NCBI RefSeq assembly: GCF_008329565.1
Contig: NZ_NPKT01000001.1
Coordinates: 620,001-684,000, forward strand
DNA length: 64,000 nt
Direction of reading: 5' to 3'
Source: Mycolicibacterium sp. P1-5
GTDB taxonomy: Bacteria > Actinomycetota > Actinomycetes > Mycobacteriales > Mycobacteriaceae
This document shows, piece by piece, positions 1 through 9,337 of this stretch. The notes under the pieces were generated by a model. That model saw only the letters and a program-made list of their open reading frames with translations, ran no database searches and was not told where the DNA came from. Made by a program: the position numbers and the translations under genes. Within the stretch, counting starts at the first letter, position 1. Each line of letters starts with the position of its first letter.

Positions 1-1686
1 CTCGGCAACGAGGTTGTACTCGGTGAGCTGCGCCCGGATCTTGGCCGGGTCGGCACCCTCCTTGTCAATCTTGTTGACGGCGACCACGATCGGCACGTCA
101 GCGGCCTGCGCGTGGTTGATCGCCTCCACCGTCTGCGGCATGACACCGTCGTCGGCGGCGACCACCAGAATTGCGATGTCGGTGGCCTTCGCGCCACGGG
201 CACGCATCGCGGTGAACGCCTCGTGACCCGGGGTGTCGATGAAGGTGATCGGGCGCACGACACCGTCGTGCTCGACGGTCACCTGGTAAGCACCGATGTG
301 CTGGGTGATGCCACCGGCCTCGCCCTCGCGGACGCTGGCCTTGCGGATGGTGTCCAGCAGTCGGGTCTTGCCGTGGTCGACGTGGCCCATGACGGTGACC
401 ACCGGCGGGCGGACCTCCAGGTCGCCCTCGTCGCCCTCGTCCTCGCCATAGGTGAGGTCGAACGACTCCAGCAGCTCGCGGTCCTCGTCTTCCGGCGACA
501 CGACCTGCACGACGTAGTTCATCTCGCCGCCGAGCAGTTCGAGGGTCTCGTCACCGACCGACTGGGTAGCAGTCACCATTTCGCCGAGATTGAACAGCGC
601 CTGGACCAATGCGGCCGGGTTGGCGTCGATCTTCTCGGCGAAGTCGCTCAGCGACGCGCCTCGGGCCAGCCGGATGGTCTCGCCATTGCCGTGCGGCAAC
701 CGCACGCCACCGACAACCGGCGCCTGCATGCTCTCGTACTCGGCGCGTTTTGCGCGCTTCGACTTGCGGCCGCGACGCGGGGCACCACCGGGGCGACCGA
801 ACGCGCCGGCCGCGCCACCGCGCTGGCCGGGACGGCCACCGCCACCACCGGGACCGCCGCCACCGGGACGTCCGCGGAAACCGCCGGCAGCAGCGCCGCC
901 ACCAGCACCGCCACCACCGGGACCGCCGGTGCGGTAGTTACCGCCACCGCCGCCACCGGGACGGCCGCCACCACCGGGGCCACCGCCGGGACGGGGACCG
1001 CCACCGGGACGCGGGGCGCCGGGACGACCGGGCGCACCGGGTCGGGCACCGGGCGGACGGGGCGGCATGTTGCCGGGTGTGGCACCGCCGGGACGCGGGC
1101 CGCCGGGGCCTGGGCGGGGACCGCCGGGGCCGGGACGAGGACCGCCAGGACCAGCCTGCGGACGCGGCGCGGGACGCTCGACCGGCTGGGCCGAGGAGAA
1201 CGGATTGTTTCCTACGCGCGGCGGCCTGGGCATACCCGGCTTCGGCGCGGCCGGTCCCGGACGCGGACCTGGGGTCGGCCCGGCGGGTGCCGGTGCGGGC
1301 GCAGCGGAAGCAGCGGATGCCGCAGGCGCAGCCGGAGCCGCAGGTGCGGGTGCGGGTGGCGCCGGAGGCGGCGCGGCCGGAGCCGGGGCGGCCGGCTTGG
1401 GCGCGGGCGCCGCAGGCGGCGCGGTCGCGACAGCACCGTCGGACACGGGCGTTGGCTTGGGTGCCGGCGCTCCGTTTCCGGCGGCCTTCGCCGGTGCGGC
1501 CTTGGCCGGGGCTTTATCGGACTTACCGCCACCGAACGATTCCCGCAGACGGCGGGCGACGGGGGCTTCCACCGTCGACGACGCGGATTTGACGAATTCG
1601 CCCTGATCGCTCAGCCGGGCGAGAACTTCCTTGCTGGTAACACCGAGTTCCTTAGCCAACTCGTGTACGCGGGCCTTACCTGCCAC
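1..1686 (-). CDS. infB: Translation initiation factor IF-2, 3'-truncated by window edge
   Basis: IF-2 is the GTPase that brings initiator tRNA to the 30S subunit. The GTG start at 1686 opens [16 protein letters not shown], the typical IF-2 N-terminus. About 562 codons are present, so roughly the last third (rest of the G domain, domains II-IV) lies outside the window. Residues about 55-330 are a very Pro/Gly/Ala/Arg-rich low-complexity stretch, normal for actinobacterial IF-2. The G1 motif GHVDHGKT is at about residues 432-440, followed by DTPGHEAF (G3) and NKID (G4) near the edge. It is the last gene of the rimP-nusA-ylxR-infB group in this window. The repetitive N-terminal region makes long spurious open frames on the opposite strand. 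Identification is certain. Confidence 0.98.
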   Translation of the reverse strand, partial: MAGKARVHELAKELGVTSKEVLARLSDQGEFVKSASSTVEAPVARRLRESFGGGKSDKAPAKAAPAKAAGNGAPAPKPTPVSDGAVATAPPAAPAPKPAAPAPAAPPPAPPAPAPAAPAAPAASAASAAPAPAPAGPTPGPRPGPAAPKPGMPRPPRVGNNPFSSAQPVERPAPRPQAGPGGPRPGPGGPRPGPGGPRPGGATPGNMPPRPPGARPGAPGRPGAPRPGGGPRPGGGPGGGGRPGGGGGGNYRTGGPGGGGAGGGAAAGGFRGRPGGGGPGGGGGRPGQRGGAAGAFGRPGGAPRRGRKSKRAKRAEYESMQAPVVGGVRLPHGNGETIRLARGASLSDFAEKIDANPAALVQALFNLGEMVTATQSVGDETLELLGGEMNYVVQVVSPEDEDRELLESFDLTYGEDEGDEGDLEVRPPVVTVMGHVDHGKTRLLDTIRKASVREGEAGGITQHIGAYQVTVEHDGVVRPITFIDTPGHEAFTAMRARGAKATDIAILVVAADDGVMPQTVEAINHAQAADVPIVVAVNKIDKEGADPAKIRAQLTEYNLVAE

Positions 1687-1818
1687 TACATCTCCTACTC
1701 AAGAGGCGACAGCGGTGGTAGGCCGCGCCTCGGGTTTAGCTACGACGCATGGTCATCGTCGGGACTTCACGGTGTGCTCATGTTCTTCGCTGCCTGTTCT
1801 CTTGCCGGGCTGGCTGAG

Positions 1819-2142
1819 TCATTCAGCGCCCGTCTGGGCTCTGACGTACTCGACCACCGCGGATGTATCCGGTGAACCGGTGATGCGCAACGCTCGCCCG
1901 AAAGCTCGCCGCCGAAACGCTGCCTCAAGGCACCGGTCATCGGGGTGCAGCCACGCACCCCGCCCCGGGAGGTTACCTGCCGAGTCAACGGTTAGGGCGC
2001 AAAGGCCGTTCCCGTTCGACACAGCCACCACTCGGAGGAGATCGACGGCCAACTCTCGCTTCCGGCACCCGACACATGTCCGCACCGGTCCTTCGGTGCG
2101 TTGATGTGATCGCTCGGGGGCAGGAGTCTCGCGCTGGATCAC
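1819..2142 (-). CDS. ylxR: YlxR/DUF448 family RNA-binding protein
   Basis: Small basic protein of the YlxR (DUF448) family, almost always encoded between nusA and infB. The family has been proposed to bind RNA, and a role in RNase P regulation is suggested for some members. The core motif RTCVGCRKR, followed by LLRVV and PGRGAWLHPD, is diagnostic. I chose GTG at 2142 (VIQRETPAPE, 107 residues); ATG at 2160 would add MTVDCA. The open frame continues further upstream but that part is antisense to no known domain and looks non-coding. It lies 67 bases downstream of an FAD oxidoreductase gene that separates it from nusA. Confidence 0.9.
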   Translation of the reverse strand: MIQRETPAPERSHQRTEGPVRTCVGCRKRELAVDLLRVVAVSNGNGLCALTVDSAGNLPGRGAWLHPDDRCLEAAFRRRAFGRALRITGSPDTSAVVEYVRAQTGAE

Positions 2143-2209
2143 GGCACAGTCTACCGTCATCACGGCACTGCTCAGAACCACCCTTCGCTGGGCGATCCGG
2201 GTATGGCAG

Positions 2210-3631
2210 TCAGCTGACTTTCTCCTGATATTGCGAATAGTCGTCGCGCCCGACGACGCCCGCGTGGTCCGCTGGCAGGGTCGCGGCCCGGGTCCCCAGC
2301 ACCATCGCCTTGTCGAGATTGATGTAGATCCCAGCCCCCTGACGACCGGTGGCGACAATCCCTTCGCCGAACCGCCGCAACGCGGCATCCAACTCATCGA
2401 AGAGGTCGGCGGCGGCGTCGAAATTCGCGTACGCATCGGAGGCCTTCTCAGCCCCGAGGAATTCGAACGCCCCACCCTTGAGCAGGATCGACATGTCCTC
2501 TACTGCGGTGGCGCGGACATCGAAGGTCTCGCCGGACGGCACGCTGTACTCCAACCCGACAACACCGACCGGGCAGTTCAGTGTTTTCCACTCGCCATAG
2601 TTGTTGAATCGGTGCGCGCGAACACCGGCGTCGTGGGTGTACAACCACTGGAAGCCGTGCCAGCTCGGCGGTGTGTCGCGGACTTGCACCACACCGACGA
2701 CGAGATCGCGCCGCCCCGACGCCCGCGCGATCGCGGTGGACAACTCCGCAAGTCCCAGGCTGGCGGCCAGGTCGTCCGGTCGGCCGGTCCAGATGATCCG
2801 ACGACACGACACCACCTGCTCGCCCATGGGTCCCGAAACGGTGACTGCATACCGCCCACCGCCGGGTCTGGCGATCGACGCCACCTTGGTGTCGAACAAC
2901 CAGTTCACCTGATCGCCGAGCGACTCGGCCAGGCGCGACCACAAAGCTCCGGCTCCCCCGTGTGGGTAGAAAAACCTATCGGTGGGTTCGGCCGGTCGGG
3001 TGGATTCGTGCAGCCGGGGTACCGCGGTCGCCAGTACCGAGAGGAACCGGGGCGACAGGATTCGCTGGGCCGCCCAGGCCGCGGGAATGTCCCTTGGATC
3101 GATGCCGAAGACTTTCCGGGCGTGCGGCGCCATAAACGTCTCGGACAGGTACGGCCCATACCGATTCTTCACCCAGTCATCGAGCGTGTCGTCGCTGCGG
3201 CCGGTCGGTGCGGTCAGCTTCCAGGCGACGAGCGAGGCGGCCCCGCGTACGCGAACCGACAGCGGTGCCGAATCACGGAACTGCCGCCAGTCGAAGGGAT
3301 AACTGACGACGTATCCGTCGCGCAGGATTCCGCTGCAGCGGTCGATGTCGGACATCGGGATGCCACCGAGCCGGTCGGCGAAATCGAGCCACTCCCGGCG
3401 CTGCGCCGGTGTCGCCGACAGCAGCCGGTGACCTCCGAGATCGACCTCATGGCCGGCCACCGTCGCAGCACGGGACAAGCCCCCTACATAGCCCGTGTGC
3501 TCCACGATGGCCACCGAAGAACCGGCGCCCACGGACGCGCTCGCCGCCGAGAGACCCGTCGGGCCCGCACCCACAATGAGCACATCGACGGACTGCGGAG
3601 CGCCGTGTTCTGACAAGTGATTTCCCCCCAT
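2210..3631 (-). CDS. FAD-dependent oxidoreductase of the UGM/protoporphyrinogen-oxidase-like superfamily
   Basis: 473-residue flavoprotein. The N-terminus carries a dinucleotide-binding fold (VLIVGAGPTGLSAA, about residues 17-30) and GGLSR, a common FAD contact in amine-oxidase-like proteins. The C-terminus has GRQGAGIYINLDKAMVLG, resembling the C-terminal FAD-binding segment of UDP-galactopyranose mutase and related enzymes. No substrate can be assigned; no transmembrane segment or signal peptide is seen. It sits between nusA and ylxR on the same strand, 64 bases after nusA and 67 before ylxR, so it is probably co-transcribed with translation genes. ATG at 3631 gives MGGNHLSEHG; a TTG at 3616 has a better-placed purine-rich ribosome site (GGGGGGAAA) and may be the true start. 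Confidence 0.8.
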   Translation of the reverse strand: MGGNHLSEHGAPQSVDVLIVGAGPTGLSAASASVGAGSSVAIVEHTGYVGGLSRAATVAGHEVDLGGHRLLSATPAQRREWLDFADRLGGIPMSDIDRCSGILRDGYVVSYPFDWRQFRDSAPLSVRVRGAASLVAWKLTAPTGRSDDTLDDWVKNRYGPYLSETFMAPHARKVFGIDPRDIPAAWAAQRILSPRFLSVLATAVPRLHESTRPAEPTDRFFYPHGGAGALWSRLAESLGDQVNWLFDTKVASIARPGGGRYAVTVSGPMGEQVVSCRRIIWTGRPDDLAASLGLAELSTAIARASGRRDLVVGVVQVRDTPPSWHGFQWLYTHDAGVRAHRFNNYGEWKTLNCPVGVVGLEYSVPSGETFDVRATAVEDMSILLKGGAFEFLGAEKASDAYANFDAAADLFDELDAALRRFGEGIVATGRQGAGIYINLDKAMVLGTRAATLPADHAGVVGRDDYSQYQEKVS

Positions 3632-3695
3632 TTGACGATGGTGTACCCACCGACCACCGCCACTGCAACATGAGCGTCTCGACGCTCGGCTCGCG

Positions 3696-4730
3696 TCAGT
3701 GCTCCACGTCGTGAGACCCGACCGGGTGCGGGTCGCCTTCGGGTGCCGCCGCGTCGCTGCGAATGTCGATGCGCCAGCCGGTCAACCGGGCAGCCAGGCG
3801 GGCGTTCTGCCCCTCCTTGCCGATCGCCAACGAAAGCTGGAAGTCGGGTACCACCACCCTCGCCGCACGCGTGTTCGCATCGATGACGGAGACGGAGACA
3901 ACCTTGGCCGGCGACAGAGCATTGGCGACGAATCGCGCTGGGTCGTCATCGAAGTCGATGATGTCGATCTTCTCGCCAGACAGCTCGCTCATCACGTTGC
4001 GCACCCGCTGGCCCATCGGGCCGATACAGGCACCCTTGGCGTTGAGGCCGGGAACCTTTGAGTTGACTGCGATTTTAGATCGGTGCCCTGCCTCCCGGGC
4101 CACCGCGACGATCTCCACCGACCCGTCGGCGATCTCGGGCACCTCCAGCGAGAAGAGCTTGCGGACCAGGTTGGGGTGCGTTCGCGACAACGTGATCAGC
4201 GGTTCGCGGGCACCGCGACTGACCCCGACGACGTAGCAGCGCAACCGGTCGCCGTGCTCGTAAGCTTCGCCCGGCACCTGCTCGGCCGACGGGATGACAC
4301 CTTCGGCGCCTTTGGTCTCGCTGCCCACTCGCACGACTACGAGGCCGCGCGCGTTGGCGCGGGCGTCGCGCTGGATGACACCGGCGACGATGTCACCCTC
4401 CCTGGCGGAAAACTCACCATAGCTGCGCTCGTTCTCGGCGTCTCGGAACCGCTGCAGCATGACCTGCCGAGCGGTCGTCGCCGCCACGCGGCCGAAACCC
4501 TCCGGGGTGTCGTCCCATTCGCTGATCAGGTTGCCGTCGTCATCGGTCTCACGCGCAATCACTTCCACCACACCGCTTTTGCGGTCGATCTCGATGCGTG
4601 CGTCGGGCTGATGACCCTCGGTGTGCCGGTAGGCGGTCAACAGCGCCGACTTGATGGTGTCGAGCAGCTCGTCGACCGAGATGCCGCGATCGATCTCGAT
4701 AGCGTGTAGGGCGGTCATGTCGATGTTCAT
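3696..4730 (-). CDS. nusA: Transcription termination/antitermination factor NusA
   Basis: NusA binds RNA polymerase and modulates pausing, termination and antitermination. The 344-residue length matches mycobacterial NusA, which lacks the acidic repeats of E. coli NusA. The order is an N-terminal RNAP-binding domain ([12 protein letters not shown]...), an S1 domain (about 110-180; [12 protein letters not shown]), then two KH domains ([19 protein letters not shown] and [20 protein letters not shown]). ATG 4730 overlaps the rimP stop in ATGA, so the two genes are translationally coupled. Confidence 0.98.
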   Translation of the reverse strand: MNIDMTALHAIEIDRGISVDELLDTIKSALLTAYRHTEGHQPDARIEIDRKSGVVEVIARETDDDGNLISEWDDTPEGFGRVAATTARQVMLQRFRDAENERSYGEFSAREGDIVAGVIQRDARANARGLVVVRVGSETKGAEGVIPSAEQVPGEAYEHGDRLRCYVVGVSRGAREPLITLSRTHPNLVRKLFSLEVPEIADGSVEIVAVAREAGHRSKIAVNSKVPGLNAKGACIGPMGQRVRNVMSELSGEKIDIIDFDDDPARFVANALSPAKVVSVSVIDANTRAARVVVPDFQLSLAIGKEGQNARLAARLTGWRIDIRSDAAAPEGDPHPVGSHDVEH

Positions 4731-5260
4731 GCTTCGGCCTCCGTTCCAGCTGCTCCGGCAAGTTCCAGTTCGCGGGGCTTGGGCGTTGAAAATTCAACCT
4801 GGACAACAGCTCTGACAATCTCAGCCAGCGGAATCCGGCGCACCGTCCAGTCGTTGTTTTTCCGCACCACCAGGTCGACCGCGCCGTCGGACACGACGCC
4901 CAGCCGGCCGGTGACAGTGGATCCGTCTGCGAGTTCGGCCTCGACCTTGCGGCCATGCGCGCGGCGGAAGTGCTTCTCGGCGGTCAGCGGCCGGTCCACC
5001 CCAGGCGAGGTGACTTCGAGAACGTAGGCGTCGTCGCCGCTGAGGAAGCTGTCCAACAGGCCCGAGGCTGCGCGGGAGAGTTCGGCGACGGTGTCCAAGT
5101 CGAGTGGGTTGTCGCCGGCGGCGATCACCGTGATGCGTGGCGGCTGCGGGCGGGTGTCGATCACGACGTCTTCGATTTCGTATCCGGCCCGCACGAACTC
5201 ACCCTCGAGTAGCTCGATCACCTGCTTCTGGGTTGGTAGCCCCGTAGAACGGCCAGCCAC
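4727..5260 (-). CDS. rimP: Ribosome maturation factor RimP
   Basis: RimP assists maturation of the 30S ribosomal subunit. The protein is 177 residues from GTG 5260 ([13 protein letters not shown]), which has a GAGGAG site six bases upstream; a longer frame to 5329 has no such support. Conserved segments include [23 protein letters not shown] and [14 protein letters not shown]. First gene of the minus-strand nusA-infB operon; it overlaps nusA by 4 bases. The 113 bases to the divergent lipoprotein gene should hold promoters for both. Confidence 0.95.
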   Translation of the reverse strand: MAGRSTGLPTQKQVIELLEGEFVRAGYEIEDVVIDTRPQPPRITVIAAGDNPLDLDTVAELSRAASGLLDSFLSGDDAYVLEVTSPGVDRPLTAEKHFRRAHGRKVEAELADGSTVTGRLGVVSDGAVDLVVRKNNDWTVRRIPLAEIVRAVVQVEFSTPKPRELELAGAAGTEAEA

Positions 5261-5373
5261 GGCGAGCTCCTCATCTTGAGTTGTGCGGATCAGCTGCGTC
5301 GGATGCAGGGCTCTGCGAGAGCCAACCACCTACGATACGCCAGCACAGGCCACCGCAATGGCAGGATGTTGGC

Positions 5374-5904
5374 GTGCTGAGCCGAGATCCCAGCCCTTTC
5401 CCAGGCATCTCCCGACGACGAGTTCTGATCGCCGGCGGCCGCGGGCTGGCGCTGCTTGCGGTGTTGGGCCTGGCGGCGACCGCGTGTGAAACCGCGCCGC
5501 CACCCGAGCCCGATCCGCTGGAGCAACAGGCCGAGCTGGCCCGCCACGACAGCGAACTGGCAGCCGCCGCGGCGAAGACCGCTCCCCCGTCGCTGGCGCC
5601 GGCGTTAACCCAGGTGGCGGCCGACCGTGGGCGGCACTTCACCTCGCTGTCGGCCGAGGTCGACCGGCTGTCCGGCAAACCGACCTCGTCGACAAGCTCC
5701 ACCACGCCGACCACCACGTCGGCGGCCGCGACCCCGCCTCCGACGGTGGCCGACGTCGTCGCCGCGCTGCGCAGCTCGGCGGACAGTGCCACCAAACTCG
5801 CACCCACGCTGTCCGGATACCGGGCCGGACTGGTCGGATCGATCGCGGCGTCCTGCGTCACCGCATACACGGTGGCGCTGCCGCCGGGGAAGGCCGGGCA
5901 ATGA
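5374..5904 (+). CDS. Probable Tat-exported lipoprotein, Ala-rich
   Basis: 176 residues from GTG 5374 (VLSRDPSPFPGISRRR). A twin-arginine stretch (SRRRVLIAG) precedes a hydrophobic segment ending in LAATAC, a plausible lipobox, so the protein is likely exported and lipid-anchored. The rest is Ala/Pro/Thr-rich with a low-complexity SSTSSTTPTTTSAA linker. By position and length it corresponds to M. tuberculosis Rv2843 as I recall it. It overlaps the next gene by 4 bases (ATGA), so the pair is an operon. Function unknown. Confidence 0.75.
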   Translation: MLSRDPSPFPGISRRRVLIAGGRGLALLAVLGLAATACETAPPPEPDPLEQQAELARHDSELAAAAAKTAPPSLAPALTQVAADRGRHFTSLSAEVDRLSGKPTSSTSSTTPTTTSAAATPPPTVADVVAALRSSADSATKLAPTLSGYRAGLVGSIAASCVTAYTVALPPGKAGQ

Positions 5905-6389
5905 CCTCACCAACGTCGCCGACGCCGACAACCACGCGGGACCCCGACCGCCCATCCGATGCCGCCGCGGCGGCGCTGTTCGACGCGGTGGCCACCGAGC
6001 ACGCGGCGATCTACGGGTACGGCATCGTCTCGGCCCACAGCTCCCCCGACGAGAACGACCTGGTCTCCGAGGCGATGGCGCAACACCGCGAGCGACGCGA
6101 GGCGGCCATCGCAATGCTGACCGGCCGCTCGGCCAAGGCCGCCGTGCCGGCCGCTGGGTATCAGCTGCCGATGGCGGTGAACACGCCGACCGACGCCGGC
6201 AATCTCGCGATCCGCATGGAGGACGACTGCGCGACGGCCTGGCGCGCGGTGATCGAGCAGGCGACGACCGATCAGGACCGCACGTTCGGGGTCAGCGCGC
6301 TTACCGAGACGGCGGTACTGACCGCGCGCTGGAAGCAGGTGCTGGGCATCAAGCCGGTGACCGAGCCGTTCCCCGGCGGCACCGAGTAG
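5901..6389 (+). CDS. DUF4439 ferritin-like-fold protein
   Basis: 162 residues, matching the length I recall for Rv2844. DUF4439 proteins are predicted four-helix ferritin-like bundles. The sequence has helical segments with acidic/His pairs (VATEHAAIYGYG, HRERREAAIAM, WRAVIEQATTD), but metal binding is not proven. It has no signal peptide. It is translationally coupled (ATGA) to the upstream lipoprotein, suggesting the two work together. Role unknown. Confidence 0.75.
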   Translation: MTSPTSPTPTTTRDPDRPSDAAAAALFDAVATEHAAIYGYGIVSAHSSPDENDLVSEAMAQHRERREAAIAMLTGRSAKAAVPAAGYQLPMAVNTPTDAGNLAIRMEDDCATAWRAVIEQATTDQDRTFGVSALTETAVLTARWKQVLGIKPVTEPFPGGTE

Positions 6390-6396
6390 TTAGTTC

Positions 6397-6449
6397 GCGA
6401 TTTCGGCGCGCAAACCGCCGCTCAGCGGCGGAAAACGCGCCGAAATCGC
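6397..6449. repeat. Intergenic palindrome, family A copy 1 (candidate bidirectional terminator)
   Basis: Two nested inverted repeats: outer arms GCGATTTCGGCGCG / CGCGCCGAAATCGC (14 of 14 paired) around inner arms CCGCCGCT / AGCGGCGG. It fills the gap between the convergent stops at 6389 and 6450, directly abutting the proS stop. A second copy is at 12250-12302. The form suits a terminator or a dispersed repeat. Confidence 0.8.
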
Positions 6450-8204
6450 TCAAGAAGTGAGCGCCGCGGCGATGTCCGCGGCCGCGCCGTCGACACCGAC
6501 GTCGCGCTTGTCGCCGGTGAACCGGTTGCGCAGCTCGACGACGCCGTCGGCCCAGCCGCGACCGACCACGACGATCCACGGCACACCGAGCAGTTCGGCG
6601 TCCTTGAACTTCACCCCCGGCGACGCGGTGCGGTCGTCGAGCAGTACCTCCAGGCCGAGTCGGTCCAGGTCGCGAGTCAGCTCCTCGGCCCCGGCGCGGG
6701 CCTGGGCATCCTTGTTGGCGATCACCACGTGCACGTCGAACGGCGACACCGACGCCGGCCAGCGCAGCCCCAGCTCGTCGTGCTGCTGCTCGGCGATCAC
6801 CGCGACCAGCCGGGACACCCCGACGCCGTACGAACCCATGGTCAACCGCACCGGCTTGCCGTCCTCGCCGAGTACGTCGGCCGAGAACGCATCGGTGTAC
6901 TTGCGTCCGAGTTGGAAGATGTGGCCGATCTCGATGCCGCGGGCCGAGACCAGCGGCCCGGCACCGTCGGGCGACAGGTCACCGTCGCGCACCTCGGCGG
7001 CTTCGATAGTGCCGTCGGCGACGAAATCCCGCCCGGCCACCAGGCCGACGACGTGCTTGCCGGTCTCGTCCGCGCCGGTGATCCACGCCGTCCCGTCCAC
7101 CACCCGCGGATCCACCAGATAGCGAACCTCGTTGGCCAGCAAGCTTTTCGGACCGATGTAGCCCTTCTTCAGGAACGGGTATTTGGCGAAGTCGGCATCG
7201 TCGAGCATCGCGTACTCGGCCGGCTCCAGCGCGGCGCCGAGGCGCTTGTCGTCGACCTCGCGGTCCCCCGGCACGCCGATCGCGAGCAGTTCCCACTCGC
7301 CGCCGGGCGCACGCACCTTGAGCAGGACGTTCTTCAGCGTGTCCGCCGCGGTGACGTCCCGGCCGAGGCCGGCGGAGTTGGCCCACTCGACCAGCGAGGC
7401 AATGGTCGGGGTGTCCGGTGTGTCGTGCACCTGAGCAGGAGGTAGACCGGCAACCTTTTCAGCCGGCAACGCCTCCGGGACGGCGGTGACCACCGCCTCG
7501 ACGTTGGCCGCGTATCCGGACTGCAGGCAGCGTACGAAGGTGTCCTCGCCGATCTCGCTTTCGGCGAGGAACTCTTCCGACGCCGAACCACCCATCGCGC
7601 CGGATACCGCCGAGACGATCACATAGCGAATTGCCATGCGCTGGAACATGTTCTGGTAGGCCTCGCGGTGCGCGTGGTAGGCGGTCTTGAGGCCGTCGTC
7701 GGCGACGTCGAACGAGTAGGAGTCCTTCATGATGAACTCGCGCCCGCGCAGGATGCCGGCCCGGGGCCGGGCCTCGTCGCGGTACTTGGTCTGGATCTGG
7801 AACAGCGTCAGCGGAAAGTCCTTGTAGGAGCTGTACTCCCCCTTCACCGTCAGGGTGAAGAACTCCTCGTGGGTGGGGCCCAGCATGTAGTCGTTGTCCC
7901 GGCGGTCCTTGAGCCGGAACACCCCGTCACCGTATTCCGTCCAACGGTTGGTGGTTTCGTAGGGCGCCTTCGGCAACAGCGCCGGGAAGAGGATCTCCTG
8001 GCCGCCGATCGCGACCATTTCCTCGCGCACGATCTTCTCGACCTTGCGCAGCACCCGAAGGCCCAACGGCAGCCACGTGTACAACCCCGGCGCCACCGGC
8101 CGGACGTAGCCGGCGCGGATCAACAGTCTGTGGCTGGGCACTTCGGCGTCGGCTGGATCGTCGCGCAGCGTGCGCAGGAACAGCTCGGACATGCGGGTGA
8201 TCAC
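6450..8204 (-). CDS. proS: Prolyl-tRNA synthetase
   Basis: Class II aminoacyl-tRNA synthetase charging tRNA-Pro. 584 residues from GTG 8204 ([17 protein letters not shown]), matching mycobacterial ProS starts. Bacterial-type architecture: class II core with motif 1 near [13 protein letters not shown], motif 2 ([19 protein letters not shown]), a central editing-type insertion (about 230-400), and motif 3 ([13 protein letters not shown]) before the anticodon-binding C-terminus. A TTG three codons upstream is also possible. Only 11 bases separate it from the upstream same-strand membrane protein gene. Confidence 0.98.
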   Translation of the reverse strand: MITRMSELFLRTLRDDPADAEVPSHRLLIRAGYVRPVAPGLYTWLPLGLRVLRKVEKIVREEMVAIGGQEILFPALLPKAPYETTNRWTEYGDGVFRLKDRRDNDYMLGPTHEEFFTLTVKGEYSSYKDFPLTLFQIQTKYRDEARPRAGILRGREFIMKDSYSFDVADDGLKTAYHAHREAYQNMFQRMAIRYVIVSAVSGAMGGSASEEFLAESEIGEDTFVRCLQSGYAANVEAVVTAVPEALPAEKVAGLPPAQVHDTPDTPTIASLVEWANSAGLGRDVTAADTLKNVLLKVRAPGGEWELLAIGVPGDREVDDKRLGAALEPAEYAMLDDADFAKYPFLKKGYIGPKSLLANEVRYLVDPRVVDGTAWITGADETGKHVVGLVAGRDFVADGTIEAAEVRDGDLSPDGAGPLVSARGIEIGHIFQLGRKYTDAFSADVLGEDGKPVRLTMGSYGVGVSRLVAVIAEQQHDELGLRWPASVSPFDVHVVIANKDAQARAGAEELTRDLDRLGLEVLLDDRTASPGVKFKDAELLGVPWIVVVGRGWADGVVELRNRFTGDKRDVGVDGAAADIAAALTS

Positions 8205-8215
8205 AGTGGGCAAGC

Positions 8216-9280
8216 CTAACCAGACGCGACAGCGTCACGATTGCCGCGGTGGAACACCGCCGCACCGACCAGGCTGACCACCACGCCCCCGATCACCCAG
8301 CAGACCAGCACCACGATCGACCGCGTGATGCCATGACCGTCGAAGTACACGATCCGCCGGATCGCATCGGTGCCTGCACCGTTGGGCAGCCACGGGCTGA
8401 TCGCACGCCAGAACGGTGGCAGCACCGACGGCTGGTAGGCGCCGCCGGCCGACGGGTTGCCGAGGATCACGAAGATCACCACCGTCAGTCCGATGCCGAT
8501 GACTCCGAACAGGATCTGCAAAGCGATGGTCACCGTCGCCGCGGTCAACGTCACCAATGTGCCGATCCCGGCGATCGGCCAGAAGTGGCCGTTCATGGCA
8601 TGCAGCACCGGCTCGGCCACCACCGCCCCACCGAATCCGGACGCCAGCGCGTAGGGCAACGTGGCGCCCAGCCGCCACACCGATCGCGGAAAGGTCGCCG
8701 GCCGTGAGCCTTTCGCGATACCGAGCATCGAGGCGAACAGATATCCGCCGACCACCCAGCCGACGACGAGATAGAACCCGGACAGCCCGCGGCCGTCACC
8801 GGAGAACAGCGGGATGACGTCGTCGACGGCGACGGTGCGCTGCTTGGCCGCGCCCACCTTCGTGAAGATCTGCTCGAGCGCACCCGAGACGGCGGTGCCG
8901 CCGCCGGATGCCACCAACAGCCGGTCTTGGGTGCCTGCCGGATCGAGAACGTAGACGCCGGAGACGTCCCCGATGTGCAGGGCGGCGCGGGCGGCGTTCT
9001 CGTTGGTGGCCGCCGAGGCAGCGACCGGTTCACCGGCGAGGCCGTTGAGCTGGTCGACGACCTGTCCGGCGATCTGAGCGGGGGCGACGACGGCGACCGG
9101 GATGCGGTGCGGTGAAGGTGAGTGGAACGCGCCGAGGTAGGACAGGATGAACGCGAACTGCAGCAACAGCACACCGACGCCGAGCGCCAGCGTTCGCGGT
9201 GCGACGGCATCGCGGAAACGGTCCTGCCACGTCTCCGGCGGCTCAGCGGCGACATGTTTGTTCGGGTGCATGTCAGCCAT
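8216..9280 (-). CDS. Multi-pass membrane protein, YhgE/Pip or DUF3533-like
   Basis: 354 residues from ATG 9280 ([12 protein letters not shown]), preceded by GGAGGA. The topology is one N-terminal membrane segment (about 32-52), a soluble extracytoplasmic domain of about 130 residues, and five or six C-terminal membrane segments ending near an [17 protein letters not shown] loop. This is the layout of YhgE/Pip, DUF3533 and ABC-2-type permease relatives, but no ATPase lies nearby. It is divergent from the NCS1 permease. Function unknown; transport or envelope maintenance is a guess. Confidence 0.7.
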   Translation of the reverse strand: MADMHPNKHVAAEPPETWQDRFRDAVAPRTLALGVGVLLLQFAFILSYLGAFHSPSPHRIPVAVVAPAQIAGQVVDQLNGLAGEPVAASAATNENAARAALHIGDVSGVYVLDPAGTQDRLLVASGGGTAVSGALEQIFTKVGAAKQRTVAVDDVIPLFSGDGRGLSGFYLVVGWVVGGYLFASMLGIAKGSRPATFPRSVWRLGATLPYALASGFGGAVVAEPVLHAMNGHFWPIAGIGTLVTLTAATVTIALQILFGVIGIGLTVVIFVILGNPSAGGAYQPSVLPPFWRAISPWLPNGAGTDAIRRIVYFDGHGITRSIVVLVCWVIGGVVVSLVGAAVFHRGNRDAVASG

Positions 9281-9337
9281 TCTCGACTCGTCCTCCTCCG
9301 GCAACGCCGCGCGGGCATCGCCGTCTAGGGTGGGAAG

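Noticed and set aside
112..1875. Open frame of 587 codons on the plus strand opposite infB
   Set aside because: It is the antisense of the GC-rich, repetitive infB N-terminal region; composition (Thr/Ala/Gly/Arg runs) and lack of any domain mark it as a by-product.
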